Part shown: piece by piece, positions 33,809-44,216 of the stretch
Numbering within the stretch: position 1 is the stretch's first letter
How the letters are laid out: each line of letters begins with the position of its first letter
Source: Morchella semilibera
Lineage: Eukaryota; Ascomycota; Pezizomycetes; Pezizales; Morchellaceae
DNA length: 64,000 nucleotides
Reading direction: 5' to 3'
Assembly: GCA_009192285.1 (NCBI GenBank)
Contig: WBVU01000012.1
Coordinates: 1,550,001-1,614,000 of the forward strand
Made by a program: the position numbers and the translations under genes
The notes under the pieces: model-generated
What the model was told of the DNA's origin: nothing
Seen by the model: the letters and a program-made list of their open reading frames with translations, nothing else
Databases searched by the model: none

Positions 33809-34030
33809 TCAGAGGGTTTTAAGACAAATGCTGAAGCCTAGTCTCTTATTCGCATCTTCCATGCTCATGTTGAAGTATGAAGTAGTCCACTTCGACTTCC
33901 GCCGCCCCCCCTGCTGCCTGGTGTTGCTAGGCCCCGGTTGGGGGACGAGAGTGTTATGTACCGGACGCGAGTACACAATGCGAGACCTAGGAAGAGCCTT
34001 GAACATCTGGTGGCTGAGTTGTCTGAACAT
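33809..34030 (-). pseudogene. Truncated paralogue of the PD-(D/E)XK-like protein
   Basis: 73 codons beginning MFRQLSHQMFKALPRSRIVY and running through SRPVHNTLVPQPGPSNTRQQ to DANKRLG, closely matching the first ~65 residues of the gene at 34305-35156. It then runs into unrelated sequence and stops. The catalytic region is absent, so it is a partial tandem duplicate. Confidence 0.7.
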
Positions 34031-34304
34031 GATGCTGATGGAAATCCTTCGTCAGTGCTGGTTAGTCTTCGGGGAATAGTGTGGGGGAGATGGCGCTTCC
34101 TGGTCGGAAGGGGTAACTGGTATTGTAGTCTGTCCCCGACCGATTAAATAATATTTTACATGAATTAATATCAAATATGATACACGCTCCGCTTATATAA
34201 TCCCCTCGCTTTGTCCTATTGGGTCCCTCGTGAAAAAATAGTAGTATTCCCTGGATAATGAGTTAGTCACCGCAAACAGGTCCCCTGGAAACGAGTACTC
34301 GCCT
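34031..34304. other. Spacer between tandem paralogues
   Basis: The first part (34031-34140) resembles the upstream region of the intact copy. No other feature is seen. Confidence 0.4.
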
Positions 34305-35156
34305 TCAATCATGCTTCACAATGCCTCCATTGCTCAACGCAACTTTCATACAATCAACGAGAGCCGAATAGTCCTTCATCCATCGCTCTGGTTTGTTGCG
34401 CATCGTGTTAAACAAAACCGTGAACTTCTCTGTCATCTCAAACTTGCTGCCATCGTATACAACCATTCGCCAATCTTCTCCCGTAGTTATAAAACCGTAC
34501 ACTTCGCCTGAACCATTAGTATCTCTCATATCCTTTACTGCTAGCAGACACTGCTTCACCGCGTCTCCGAGAGATGATCTCTTTGCTTCTATGACAAGGA
34601 CAAAGGTTTTTTCCATCACGGAAACCACGTCCATCATGACGAACTCCTCATAGCCGCCCACCGTAGAGTCCAATGAAACGATCTGTTTCTCCCTCCGTAA
34701 CCGTATGTTGCGTCCCGTCTGCCTTTTGAAATCGGTGAGTATCGGGCCGATGATGTAGTGAACGAGGTCATTAACGTTGGCTTCCTTGAAATCTGGATCC
34801 TCCTCTCCAGGGTATCCTTCCATTTCAAGATGCTCTAATATGCGTTCATAAACCTTCTCCTTGGTTTTCAAGATGCCATCCCCTTCTTCAACTGTATAGT
34901 TGAATTTTGCCAACATATCCTCAACTGAAATTGCTTCATCTCGGAGTGATTCCATCATAACGCCTAGCCTTCCCTCTGCATCTTCACTGGTCACGTTCGA
35001 GTATGAAGTAGCCCACTTCGACTTTCGCTGTTTCTTTTGCTGCTCAGTGTTGCTAGGCCCCAGTTGGGGGACGAGAGTGTTGTGTACCGGACGCGAGTAC
35101 ACAAAGGGAGACTTAGGAACAGCCTTGACTATCTGGCGGCTGAGTTGTCTGAACAT
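34305..35156 (-). CDS. Unknown protein with PD-(D/E)XK nuclease-like core
   Basis: A single exon of 283 residues. The N-terminus (MFRQLSRQIVKAVPKSPFVY) is basic with spaced hydrophobics and could be a mitochondrial targeting signal or simply disordered. From about residue 95 it is structured. MMDVVSVMEKTFVLVIEAKR gives an Asp (D176) then E190-A-K192 on adjacent predicted strands, followed by a helix with Gln202 and Lys (LGDAVKQCLLAVKDM), and GEVYGFITTGEDWRMVVYDG. This D...ExK pattern is that of restriction-endonuclease-like folds, which are widespread in uncharacterised, often multicopy fungal proteins. I infer the fold from motif spacing only; the substrate is unknown. A truncated paralogue lies just downstream. 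Confidence 0.75.
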   Translation of the reverse strand: MFRQLSRQIVKAVPKSPFVYSRPVHNTLVPQLGPSNTEQQKKQRKSKWATSYSNVTSEDAEGRLGVMMESLRDEAISVEDMLAKFNYTVEEGDGILKTKEKVYERILEHLEMEGYPGEEDPDFKEANVNDLVHYIIGPILTDFKRQTGRNIRLRREKQIVSLDSTVGGYEEFVMMDVVSVMEKTFVLVIEAKRSSLGDAVKQCLLAVKDMRDTNGSGEVYGFITTGEDWRMVVYDGSKFEMTEKFTVLFNTMRNKPERWMKDYSALVDCMKVALSNGGIVKHD

Positions 35157-35889
35157 GATGTTCTAGTCCTCGAGGGATAGTGTCGAGTCAATGGCGCTTC
35201 CTGTGGGAGAGCGAGGGGGAACCACTTCCTATCTGATGGCTTAGGCCAAATTGCAACGAAGCACTCAAACCCTTTCTGGTAACCGTGATATAAACAGCGC
35301 AATAAATTGAAATAATGATACAAGCTATCATGCGTGCCAAAAACTACCACCTGGACGCTCTGGGCGTTAGATTTATCAGATATCTGCTAGTGATCAGGCC
35401 GGGTAAGTACTCTAGTCTGGCGCCTACAGTGGTGTGTGGCACTCAACGCATGTGGCGTTGGTGTCAAGGGCAAGGGTTCGGTGCAGTGGTTTGAACTTAC
35501 CGGGTGTTGAGGGTATTAGGGTCCCGTCAAATACTTTACCGCGGACCGTATAAAAATATCAGTTTGATTTGCAGGCTTTTATGATTTTATGCCCAATATT
35601 TTAGGTCAGGAGTTAATTAGCCTATGGTTCCGCTAAAGCTGATATTTATTGAAGATTATGGTATGTGATAATGCCGATATAAAATTGGTTTTATTCACTG
35701 AAAGATCTGGATGCGCAGGTACGCCAAAATTCACACTTATTCTGCATAGGGAAATTTCACAGATTAAATTCTTATTTATCTCACGATTTAATACTATATA
35801 CATATATCTAAAAATTATTACTATAGTGGCTTCTCTACCATCTCAAGAAATGCATCGTATAATGTATCGATAATGTATCATGCCGTAAA
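35157..35889. other. Intergenic region upstream of the PD-(D/E)XK-like gene
   Basis: The proximal part should hold the promoter of the gene at 34305-35156. The rest is AT-rich without recognisable genes. It ends at a family-E LTR. Confidence 0.4.
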
Positions 35890-35906
35890 TTTCATGGATA
35901 CACTAG

Positions 35907-36182
35907 CATCAGCAAGACTTCATTTGTCTCCTGACATCAGCAAACTCAACTTGTGACTGGAGTCTCCCAACAGTCTCCCGGGTCTCCTGGGAGTCTCCTG
36001 AGACCTCCGGATATTTATTGAGTCTCATGAGGCTCAGGAGATATCAGGAGACAAATGAAGTCTTGCTGATGGATGTTTCCTGAGTCTCAGGAGACTCAAA
36101 AAATATCCGGGGGTCTCTGGAGACTCTCAGGAGACCCGGGAGACTGTTGGGAGACTCCAGTCACAAGTTGAGTTTGCTGATG
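35907..36182 (-). mobile_element. CATCAGCAA short element, copy 11, hosting another copy
   Basis: The outer element is flanked by AG on both sides (35905-35906, 36183-36184). It is split by copy 12. Confidence 0.9.
35935..36071 (+). mobile_element. CATCAGCAA short element, copy 12, nested in copy 11
   Basis: A 137-bp copy inserted in the opposite orientation within copy 11, with GA duplicated at 35933-35934 and 36072-36073. The host sequence CTCCTGATG is restored when it is ignored. Confidence 0.93.
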
Positions 36183-36217
36183 AGGATCGGAGAGTTAGGA
36201 GGATTGGCAAAGCTGGG

Positions 36218-36979
36218 TGTGACGGAGTAACCCGACGCAAAGAAGAAGATGACAATGATGACGCAGAAGAACCCGAGGAGCACAGCCTAGCGACGAGGAG
36301 ACCGACGAAGACAAGGACAACACTGGGCAGGCACAAGCATAGGCACCGGCAAAGGCAAAGGCAAGGACAAGGGCACAGAGCAGGGAGAGTGAGGACCAGA
36401 TTGACTTCAACAAGAATGATGAGAGATGCTATGAGTTTCCTCTCGTCAGAAGGTCAAGTATTTAGTACGAGAGGCTATGGCTTGAGGATAGGAGTAGATT
36501 CCTATGTACCGAGATGACAAGAAAACGAGACGAAGAGAAAAGAAAGAAAGAACTAAAGAAAACATCTAATCCCCGCTATTTAACACCTCTCCTCCCCCAG
36601 TCCGCTATGACTCATACATCAGTCCATGGAAACCCACAGAAACCCGTCGCATCCACACCTCACATTCCTCCCCACCCATCAGCAAACTCAACTTATGACT
36701 GCAGTCAACCAACTGCCTCCCGGGTCTCCTGAGAGTCTCCTGAGACTCCTGGAGATCTTTTGAGTCTCCTGAGGCTCAGGAGATATCAGGAGACAAATGA
36801 AATCTTGCTGATGCCATCTTCGCTATTTACATTACCAATCCATCACGCCATCAAACCTCCTAGAACCAAATGACGACAACCTCCTTTAGCATGCCCCTGC
36901 CTCGCTTAACTATTCCTAAACAATCACAACAGCGCTTCGACTACCGAACCCTCGGGACCAATGCCAAGACGCCGGGACA
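36218..36979 (-). mobile_element. Solo LTR, family A, inside LTR E
   Basis: Complete, TGTGACGG...CCGGGACA on +, with exact 5-bp duplication CTGGG. It carries a short element at 36677-36813. Confidence 0.92.
36677..36813 (+). mobile_element. CATCAGCAA short element, copy 13
   Basis: A 137-bp copy in the LTR, flanked by CC on both sides. Other LTR copies show the empty site CACCATCTTC. Confidence 0.92.
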
Positions 36980-37517
36980 CTGGGATTATTGTGCGCTAGG
37001 AGGAGGGAATGAGTCATAGTGGGATTACGCGACAATATAAGTCAGGCTTGGCAATGGGATGATAAGTATATAAGCAAGGCAATGACGCCTACTCCTGTAC
37101 TTTCTTTCTTTTCCTTTTCTCTTCAAGCAACGTCTTCTGTATCTTCATACCAATCTCTTATAGTCTCTATTAAATACTAGTGACTATCGCCGCCCCTTCA
37201 TTCTCTCCTATATACCTCCTCGCCTTGGAGGTATTGCTGTCACTATTACGCACCCTACGGAACAAAGCTACACCTCTGACGCTCCTTAAGAGTAAACGGG
37301 TGGCTATTGCATGCATAATGCATCCATAATACATCACAATTTCATTTCGCCAAGAGTTTAATTTAATATATCAATAAGAAAATAAAAAATGTCCCGGGTT
37401 TGAACTTGTGTTATTATGTTTTTCAAACCCACACCCCACTGTCTAAGCTACTACTTGATATACTAGAACTAAGAACTATAGCAATAAACCAGAGTTCTAG
37501 CAAAGTAATCAATTAAG

Positions 37518-38086
37518 TATCACGGCATACCACAGACTTCGCGGAGGAGAAGGATATTGGAGAATGGATTTTCGGTTGCGGTGTTATTTCTTTTTGGGTT
37601 CTTGGAGTTTCTATCGGTTTCTGTTACACGATGTTATGATTCATGATTGTACAGGGATTAGGAGGGGTATATATATATGTTGCTACGGACCTTTCCTTTG
37701 TATTTTCTTTCTCTTTCTTTCCTTACGTATTCTTTCTGTTGTTAACCCTAAGGTTTAGTTTCGTTTCATCTCTTATCTTTAGTTCTGAATAAACTACGTC
37801 ATAACCATAGTCCTCACCAAGACCCTCTTGGGTCTCCCATAGTACCTCGCCCCGTCTCCGACTCTTGCCTCGTCTCGCCTCGCCCATAGTCTATGACCGT
37901 AATACGTATCATCTACTGGTACCTTCGTCTTCACGTCTTCGTCAGAGAGGCCCTCTGGACTCTCTGCCCTACCACCCTGCTCCTCGGATAGGTCCCCTCA
38001 CCGCCATCCCTCATCATCGTCCTTGTCTCCGCCTCGGTTGTGTACCTCGGCTCTCTTGTTTATTGTCTCCGTGTTGCTCCGTAACA
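37518..38086 (+). mobile_element. Solo LTR, family B
   Basis: Starts TATCACGGC and ends CTCCGTAACA. Flanks TTAAG and TAAAG match at 4 of 5 bases. TATATATATG near 37670 with a following TTTCCTTTG run is the likely promoter. Confidence 0.82.
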
Positions 38087-38201
38087 TAAAGTAATCAATA
38101 AAGTCTTCAATAAAGTCATCAATAGACGATTTTACAGAGGCCTTAGCACGTTTATGCATTGGCGGATGGATTTTGCCCCATTCTAGTATGGGAAATGTAT
38201 C

Positions 38202-38466
38202 TGTGACAGAGTAACCTGGCGCAAAGTAGAAGATAACAACATCAGCAAGACTTGATTTATCTCCTGATGTCTCCTGAGCCTCAGGAGACTCAAAAAATAT
38301 CCAGGAGTCTCAGGAGACTCTCAGGAGACCCGGGAGACTGTTGGGAGACTCCAGTCACAAGTTGAGTTTGCTGATGAATGATGACGCAAAGGGACTCGAG
38401 GAGAACAGTGAGCGCAATGAGGACACAGACGAAGACAGTGACAACATCGGGCAAGCACGAGGATAG
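38202..38466 (-). mobile_element. Family-A LTR fragment with a nested short element
   Basis: The outer end TGTGACAGAG and the next ~125 bp of LTR remain. The fragment stops in the GGGCAAGCAC tract, where a + sense LTR begins. A short element lies at 38240-38376. Confidence 0.78.
38240..38376 (-). mobile_element. CATCAGCAA short element, copy 14
   Basis: A 137-bp copy with AA on both sides; the empty site is known from the other LTR copies (GACAATGATGACG). Confidence 0.9.
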
Positions 38467-38468
38467 GC

Positions 38469-39591
38469 TGTCCCAGCGTCTTGGCATCGGTCCCGAGAGT
38501 TCAGTAGTCGAAGCGCTGTTGCAATTGTTAGGGTAATGATAAGCGAGAGTGGGGAGCGTGAGGTGGAGGTTGTCGTCATTGGGTTCTAGGAGGTTCGATG
38601 GCGTGATGGATTGGTAATGTAAAATAGCGGAGATGGTGGGGAGGATTACGAGGTTTGGTAGCGACGGGTTTCTATGAGGTTCTACGAGCGATAGTGTGAG
38701 TCATAGCGGACTAGTGGAGGAGGCATGTTAAATAGCGGGGATAGATGTTTTCCTTAGTTCTTTCTTTCTTTTCTCTCTGTCTCGTCTTCCTGTTATTCTG
38801 GTACATAGGAATCTACTCCTAATTCTAAGCCATAGCCTCTCGTATCAAAGACTCGATCCTCTGACCAGAGGAAACTCATAGTACCCTTTATTGTTTTCGT
38901 TGAGGTCCACTCGGTCCTCACCTTTCCTGCTCTATGTTCTTGTGCCCTTGCTCTTGCCTTTGCCTGCGCCGGTGCCTGTGCTTGTGCCTGTCTAACGGGG
39001 CGGAGTAGAACTCGGAGACGAGACGGGGTAGAACAGAGGCAGGACGGGGTCGGCTCAGGATATACCCAAGGCGAGACAGGTTCGGGTTCAGGTTCAGGTT
39101 CAGGTTCAGGTTCAGGGACGAGGCGAAGACAGAAGGGCCGAAGCCAAAGTAATGTATTGTTAACAGAAAGAAGACGTTGCCTAGAGAGGCAGAAACATAG
39201 GAAAGAACAGACGCTATATATACAACTTATCCCCCGCACCAATGACTCATCCCATAGAATCCCCTAGAAACTATTACACTCCCGTACCACCCATACTATT
39301 CCCAATAATCCTAATCCTATCCGTTACTACCCAATCCTTCCTAGCGCTTACATTCCATTACCCGAGCTCCTTCCTAATCCCTCGTTCTACTTCCGACATC
39401 GACCGATACTATCCAACAACCCTGTTCCGAAAACGTCTTGGCGGGAGGAGAGATACAGGGGGCGGAGCCGTGATAGCCTGGCCGGTGTCGCCTCTGTCTT
39501 CGTCAGTCCTCTCGTCGTATAGACTGTGCTCCTCGAGCCATTCTGCGTCATCATTGTCATCTTCTTCTTTGCGTCGGGTTACCCCGTCACA
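38469..39591 (+). mobile_element. Family-A LTR, + sense, split by LTR C
   Basis: Begins TGTCCCAGCG and ends CCCGTCACA. A complete family-C LTR (38991-39475) sits inside it. Confidence 0.85.
38991..39475 (-). mobile_element. Solo LTR, family C
   Basis: Reads TCTAACGG...CCGTGATA on + with exact 5-bp duplication GCCTG (38986-38990, 39476-39480). It contains a GGTTCA hexamer run at about 39083-39115. Confidence 0.92.
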
Positions 39592-39997
39592 ATAGGGGAT
39601 AAGGTCGGGTTCGGATATAAGGGTCTTGGGAGATTCTATTTGGTTCTGTACAGGGTTACTCGGGTTAGTCATCGGGTTGGGCGGTATAATATATATATAA
39701 GCCTCACCCCCGCTTGTAGATAGCTTCTTTCCTTTCCTCTTCACGCAATCTTCCTATCTTTTAGCCAATACAAGTTTTAGGATCTCTAGTTAATCTGAAG
39801 TGTCCCCGCTCCTAACTTTCCGAAAGTAGGAGGAAATTCTATAGTCTTCGCCTCGTGACTCCCGCCTCGCTCTGTCCCTCGTCCCCGAACCCCGCTTTTT
39901 ACTCTGCCTAAGTCTCGTACCTATTAGCCTCGCCTCGTCCCGCCTTAGTTGTGTACCTTGGCACTTCCTGTCCTCGCCCCCGCTTCGCTCCGTGATA
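39592..39997 (+). mobile_element. Family-D LTR, 5' part missing
   Basis: Matches the reverse complement of the complete family-D copy at 44311 from its middle to the end CTCCGTGATA. A TATATATATAAG box lies near 39695. It is joined on the left to a family-A LTR end. Confidence 0.72.
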
Positions 39998-40458
39998 GTC
40001 TCGTCTTCCTGTTCTCTCGGTATATAGGAATATACATCAGCAAACTCAACTTATGACTGGAGTCTTCCAACAGTCTCCCGGGTCTCCTGAGAATCTTCTA
40101 AGATTCCTGGATAATTTCTGAGTCTCCTGAGGCTCAGGAGACATCAGGAGACAAATGAAGTCTTGCTGATGTATTCCTATCCTTAAGCCATAAGCTCCTC
40201 GTACCTAAGATTCTGTCCTCTATGGAAGAAATCCATAGTACCTCTCATCATTCCCGTTGAAGTCTATTCGGTCCTTACTTTCTCTGCCCTGTGCACTTGT
40301 GCCTTTGCCCTTGCCTTTGCCTTTGCCGGTGCCTGTGCTTGTGCCTGCCCAGTGTTATTCCTGTCTTTGTTGGTCTCCTCGTCGCCTAAGCCGTGCTCTT
40401 CGAGTCCTTCTGTGTCATCACTGTCATCTTCTACTTTGCGTCGGGTTACTCCGTCACA
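39998..40458 (+). mobile_element. Family-A LTR fragment with a nested short element
   Basis: Runs from the GTCTCGTCTTCCTG region to the end CCGTCACA. A short element (40035-40171) with TA duplication interrupts it. Confidence 0.8.
40035..40171 (+). mobile_element. CATCAGCAA short element, copy 15
   Basis: A 137-bp copy with TA on both sides. Confidence 0.92.
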
Positions 40459-40780
40459 CAGGCACCGGCGAAGACAAAGGCAAAGGCAGAGGCAAAAATG
40501 CGCAGAGCAGGGAGAGTCAGGACCAGATGGACTTCAGCAAGAACAATGAAAGGTACTATGGCTTTCCTGTGAATAGACAAGGTTTCAAGTGCGAGAAACT
40601 ATGGCTTGAGAATAGGAGTATATTCTTATGTATCGAGATGATAGAAAGACGAGACAGGGAGGAAAGAAAGAAAGAAGTAAGGAAAAGATCTATACCCGCT
40701 ATTTAACACCTCCCCTCCACCAGTCCACTGTGACTCATATACCAGCTCATAAAAACCCATAGAAATCCATCGCAACCACA

Positions 40781-40889
40781 AATCAGCAAGCTTTAATATT
40801 TGTAACTGGAGTCTCCTGAGTCTCCTTACAGTCTCCTGAGTCTCCTGAGACCCCTGTAATCTTCTGAGACTTGTAAAATCTTACTGATG
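40781..40889 (+). mobile_element. CATCAGCAA short element, short subfamily, copy 16
   Basis: A 109-bp copy (first base changed), body like copy 5, CA on both sides. The empty site CCACACCTCG is known from other LTRs. Confidence 0.87.
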
Positions 40890-40917
40890 CACCTCGTATT
40901 GTTCCCCACTATCTCTG

Positions 40918-41547
40918 TGTGACGGAGTAACCCGACGCAAAGAAGAAGATGACAATGATGACGCAGAAGGACTCGAGGAGCACAGTCTACGCGACGAGGG
41001 GACTGACGAAGACAGAGGCGACACCGGCCAGGCACAAGCACAGGCACAGGCAAAGGCAAAGGCAAGGGCAAGGGCACAAGAAGATAGAGCAGGAAAGGTG
41101 AGGACCGAATGTACCTCAACGAGAACGATGTGAGGTACTATGGGTTTCCTCCTTTGGGAGGACCGAGTATTTGGTACGAAAAGTTATGGCTTAGAAATAG
41201 GAATAGATTCCTATGTACCGAGATAACAGGAAGACGAAACAAAGAGAAAAGAAAGAAAGAACTAAAGAAAACATCTAACCCCGCTATTTAACACTCCCCT
41301 CCACCAGTCCGCTATGACTCATGCATCCCCTCATAGAAACCCATAGAAATCCGTCGCATTCACATCTCATATTCTTCCCCACCATCTTCCCTATTTACAT
41401 TACAAATCCATCACGTCACCGAACCTCCTAGAACCTAATGACGACACCCCCCTTTAGCACATCCCTTTCTCGCTTATCCATTCCTAAACAATTACAACAA
41501 CGCTTCTACTACCGAACCCTCGGGACTAATGCCAAGACACCGGGACA
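40918..41547 (-). mobile_element. Solo LTR, family A, nested in LTR A
   Basis: Complete, with exact 5-bp duplication CTCTG (40913-40917, 41548-41552). Confidence 0.92.
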
Positions 41548-42070
41548 CTCTGCTATATACATTACAAATCACTCACGCCTTCAAAACTCCTAGAACCGAA
41601 TGACGACACCCCCTACCCGGCACACTCTTGCTCGCCTAGCAGTACCTTAACAATCACAACAACATTTTGATGTGACGGAGTAACCCGGCTCAAAGAAGGA
41701 GATGACGATAATGACGCAGAAGGACTCGAGGAGCACAGCCGAAGTGACGAGGAGACCGACGAAGACAATGGCAACCTTGGGCAGGCACAAGCACAAGCAC
41801 TGGCGAAGGCAAAGGCAAGGGCAAAATCACAAGAGCACAAATCAAGGAGAGTGAGGACCGAATGGACCTCAACGAGAGCGATGAGAGGTGCTATGGGTGT
41901 CCTCTTTCTAGAGGGCTAAGTCTTTGGTACGAGAAGCTATGGCTTAGAAATAGGAGTAAATTCTCATGTACCGAGATAACAGGAAGACGAGACAGAGAGA
42001 AAAGAAAGAAAGAACTAAGGAAAACATCTAACCCCGCTATTTGACACTTTACCTCCACCAGTCCGCCATA

Positions 42071-42207
42071 CATCAGCAAGATTTCATTTGTCTCCTGATG
42101 TCTCCTGAGCCTCAGGAGACTCAAAAAATCTCCAGGAGTCTCACGAGACTCTCAGGAGACCCGGGAGACAGTTGGGAGACTGCAGTCATAAATTGAGTTT
42201 GCTGATG
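42071..42207 (-). mobile_element. CATCAGCAA short element, copy 17
   Basis: A 137-bp copy with TA on both sides. Confidence 0.92.
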
Positions 42208-42290
42208 TATCTCATACATCAGTTCATAGAAACCCACAGAAACCCACAGAAATCCGTCGCATCTACATCTCGTATTCCTACCCACTATTA

Positions 42291-42918
42291 TGATGGAGTA
42301 GCCTGACGCAAAGAAGAAGATGACAATGATGACGCAGCAGGGTTTGAGGAGCACAGTCTATACAACGAGGGGACCGACGAAGACAGAGGCAACGCCAGGC
42401 AGGTGCAATCACAGGCACCGGCAAAGGCAAAGGCAAGAGCAAGGGCACCGGAGCACAGGGCAGGGAGAGCTAGGACCGAATGGACCTCAACGAGAACGAT
42501 AAGAGGTACTATGGTTTTCCTCTTTAGAGGACAGAGGTTTAGGTACGAGAAGCTATGGCTTGGAAATAGAAGTAAATTCCTATGTACCGAAATAGCAGGA
42601 AGACGAGACAGAGAGAAAAGAAAGAAAGAACTAAGGAAAACCTCTATCCCCGCTATTTAACACAGCTCTTCCACTAGTCCGCTATGACTCACACTTTCAC
42701 TCACAGAACCCCATAGAAACCCATCACTCCCACACCTTGCATTCCTCCCCACCATATCCGCTATTTACATTACAAATCCATCACGCCATCGAACCTCCTA
42801 GAACCCGATTACGACAATCCCTCCTCATTATGCTTCCTCCTTGCTTATCATTACCCTAACAATCACAACAGCGCTTTAACTACCGAACCGTTGGGACCAA
42901 TGCCAAGAAGCCGGGACA
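42291..42918 (-). mobile_element. Solo LTR, family A, nested in LTR A
   Basis: Reads TGATGGAG...CCGGGACA on +. Its target duplication is no longer evident. Confidence 0.8.
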
Positions 42919-43373
42919 ACCTTTTCCGCTATTTACATTACAAATCCATCACGCCACCGAACCTCCTAGAAACCAATGACGACACCGTCCCTTTAACACA
43001 CCCTTCCTCGCTTAACCATTCCTAAACAATCACAACAGCGCTTCGACTACCGAGCCCTCAGGACCGACGCCAAGAGCCCGAGACAGTTTTCAGTATTAGA
43101 AGGGGAGATGGATAGGAATCAATTGATTGTAGTTTGTTCTATTTCTCAAAATAAAAAATCTATTGTACCCACCTATGCCTTGATTGATACTGGAGCGTCG
43201 GAGTATGCATTTAGAGATGAAGACTTTGTGCGCCGCCATGAATTGAAAATGGAATATTTGAGAACTGAGAGGAGATTGACGTGATTGATGCAATGCCTAT
43301 TGAATCTGAAAAGGCAACTAGGAAGGTTACGTTAGAGAGCTTGAGATTAATGGACATGTGGAGGAATGTCCTT

Positions 43374-44011
43374 CATCAGCAAGACTTCATTTGTCTCCTG
43401 ATGTCTCCTGAGCCTCAGGATATTCAAAAAATATCCAGGAGTCTCAGGAGACTATCACGGCTCCGCCTCCTATACCCCGCCTTCCACCAAGGCGTCTTCG
43501 GAACAGGGTTGTTGGATAGTATCGGTCGATGTCGGAAGTAGAATGATGGATTAGGCAGGAGCTCGGGTGATAGAATGTAAGCACTAGGGAGGATGGGGTA
43601 GTATCGGGTTAGAAATATGGGTATTGGGAATAGTATGGGTGGTACGGAAGTGGGGGAGGTTCTATGGGATTCTATGGGTATGAGTCAGCGGTATGATGGG
43701 GTAGTTGTATATATAGTGTTCGTTCTTTCCTATGTTTCTGCCTCTCTAGGCAACGTCTTCTTCCTGTTAGCAATACATTACTTTGGCTTCGGCCCTTCTG
43801 TCTGCGCTTCGTTCCTGAACCTGACTTCGAATCCGAACCCGAACCTGAACCTGCCTCGCCTCGGGTATCTCCTGAGCCGACCCCACCATCGTCCCTGCCC
43901 CCCCGACTTTACCCCGCTTTATCCTTGACCTGACCCCGTCCCGTTAGAGAGACTCTCAGGAGACCCGGGAGACTGTTGGGAGACTCCAGTCAAAAGTTGA
44001 GTTTGCTGATG
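43374..44011 (-). mobile_element. CATCAGCAA short element, copy 18, hosting LTR C
   Basis: Both ends are intact (CATCAGCAAG, TTTGCTGATG). A complete family-C LTR lies in its middle. Confidence 0.88.
43453..43948 (+). mobile_element. Solo LTR, family C, inside a short element
   Basis: Reads TATCACGG...CCGTTAGA with exact duplication GAGAC (43448-43452, 43949-43953). A TATATATAG box lies near 43708. Confidence 0.93.
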
Positions 44012-44099
44012 GTTCTTTGTTACAAAACTAGGACAATATCTGATTGTGATGGAAATACTTTGGATGAGGAAGCATAGAGTTTTGATTGATAGTGGAAGA

Positions 44100-44216
44100 A
44101 ATGACGGAGTGACCCGATGCAAAGTAGAAGATGACAATAATGATGCAGAAGGACTCGAGGAGCACAGTCAACACGACGAGGTCATCGACGAAGACAGGAA
44201 CGACATTGTGACGAAA
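44100..44216 (-). mobile_element. Family-A LTR fragment
   Basis: The first ~115 bp of a family-A LTR (ATGACGGAGTGACCC...), immediately followed by a second LTR start at 44217. Confidence 0.7.

Larger units (their letters stand above)
35890..37291 (+). mobile_element. Solo LTR, family E, carrying three nested insertions
   Basis: Starts TTTCATGGAT and ends CTCCTTAAGA, flanked by exact GTAAA at 35885-35889 and 37292-37296. Inside are a double short element (35907-36182) and a family-A LTR (36218-36979). The remainder matches the family-E copy at 57914, including the promoter-like TATATAAG and the TTTCTTTCTTTTCC run. Confidence 0.85.
40459..41670 (-). mobile_element. Family-A LTR fragment hosting a short element and another LTR
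   Basis: It starts abruptly at the CAGGCACCGGCG tract and runs to about 41670, where the next LTR begins. It is interrupted by 40781-40889 and 40918-41547. Confidence 0.78.
41671..43085 (-). mobile_element. Family-A LTR hosting a short element and another LTR
   Basis: The outer ends TGTGACGGAG (41671) and CCCGAGACA (43085) belong together. A short element (42071-42207) and an LTR (42291-42918) lie inside. Confidence 0.82.
43086..44099 (+). pseudogene. Family-A pol fragment (protease region), interrupted
   Basis: The start of pol with the protease motif ALIDTGAS near 43180 is recognisable, closely like 7900-7600 of A1 in reverse. A short element hosting a family-C LTR (43374-44011) interrupts it. 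It is a short broken fossil adjoining a family-A LTR. Confidence 0.72.
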
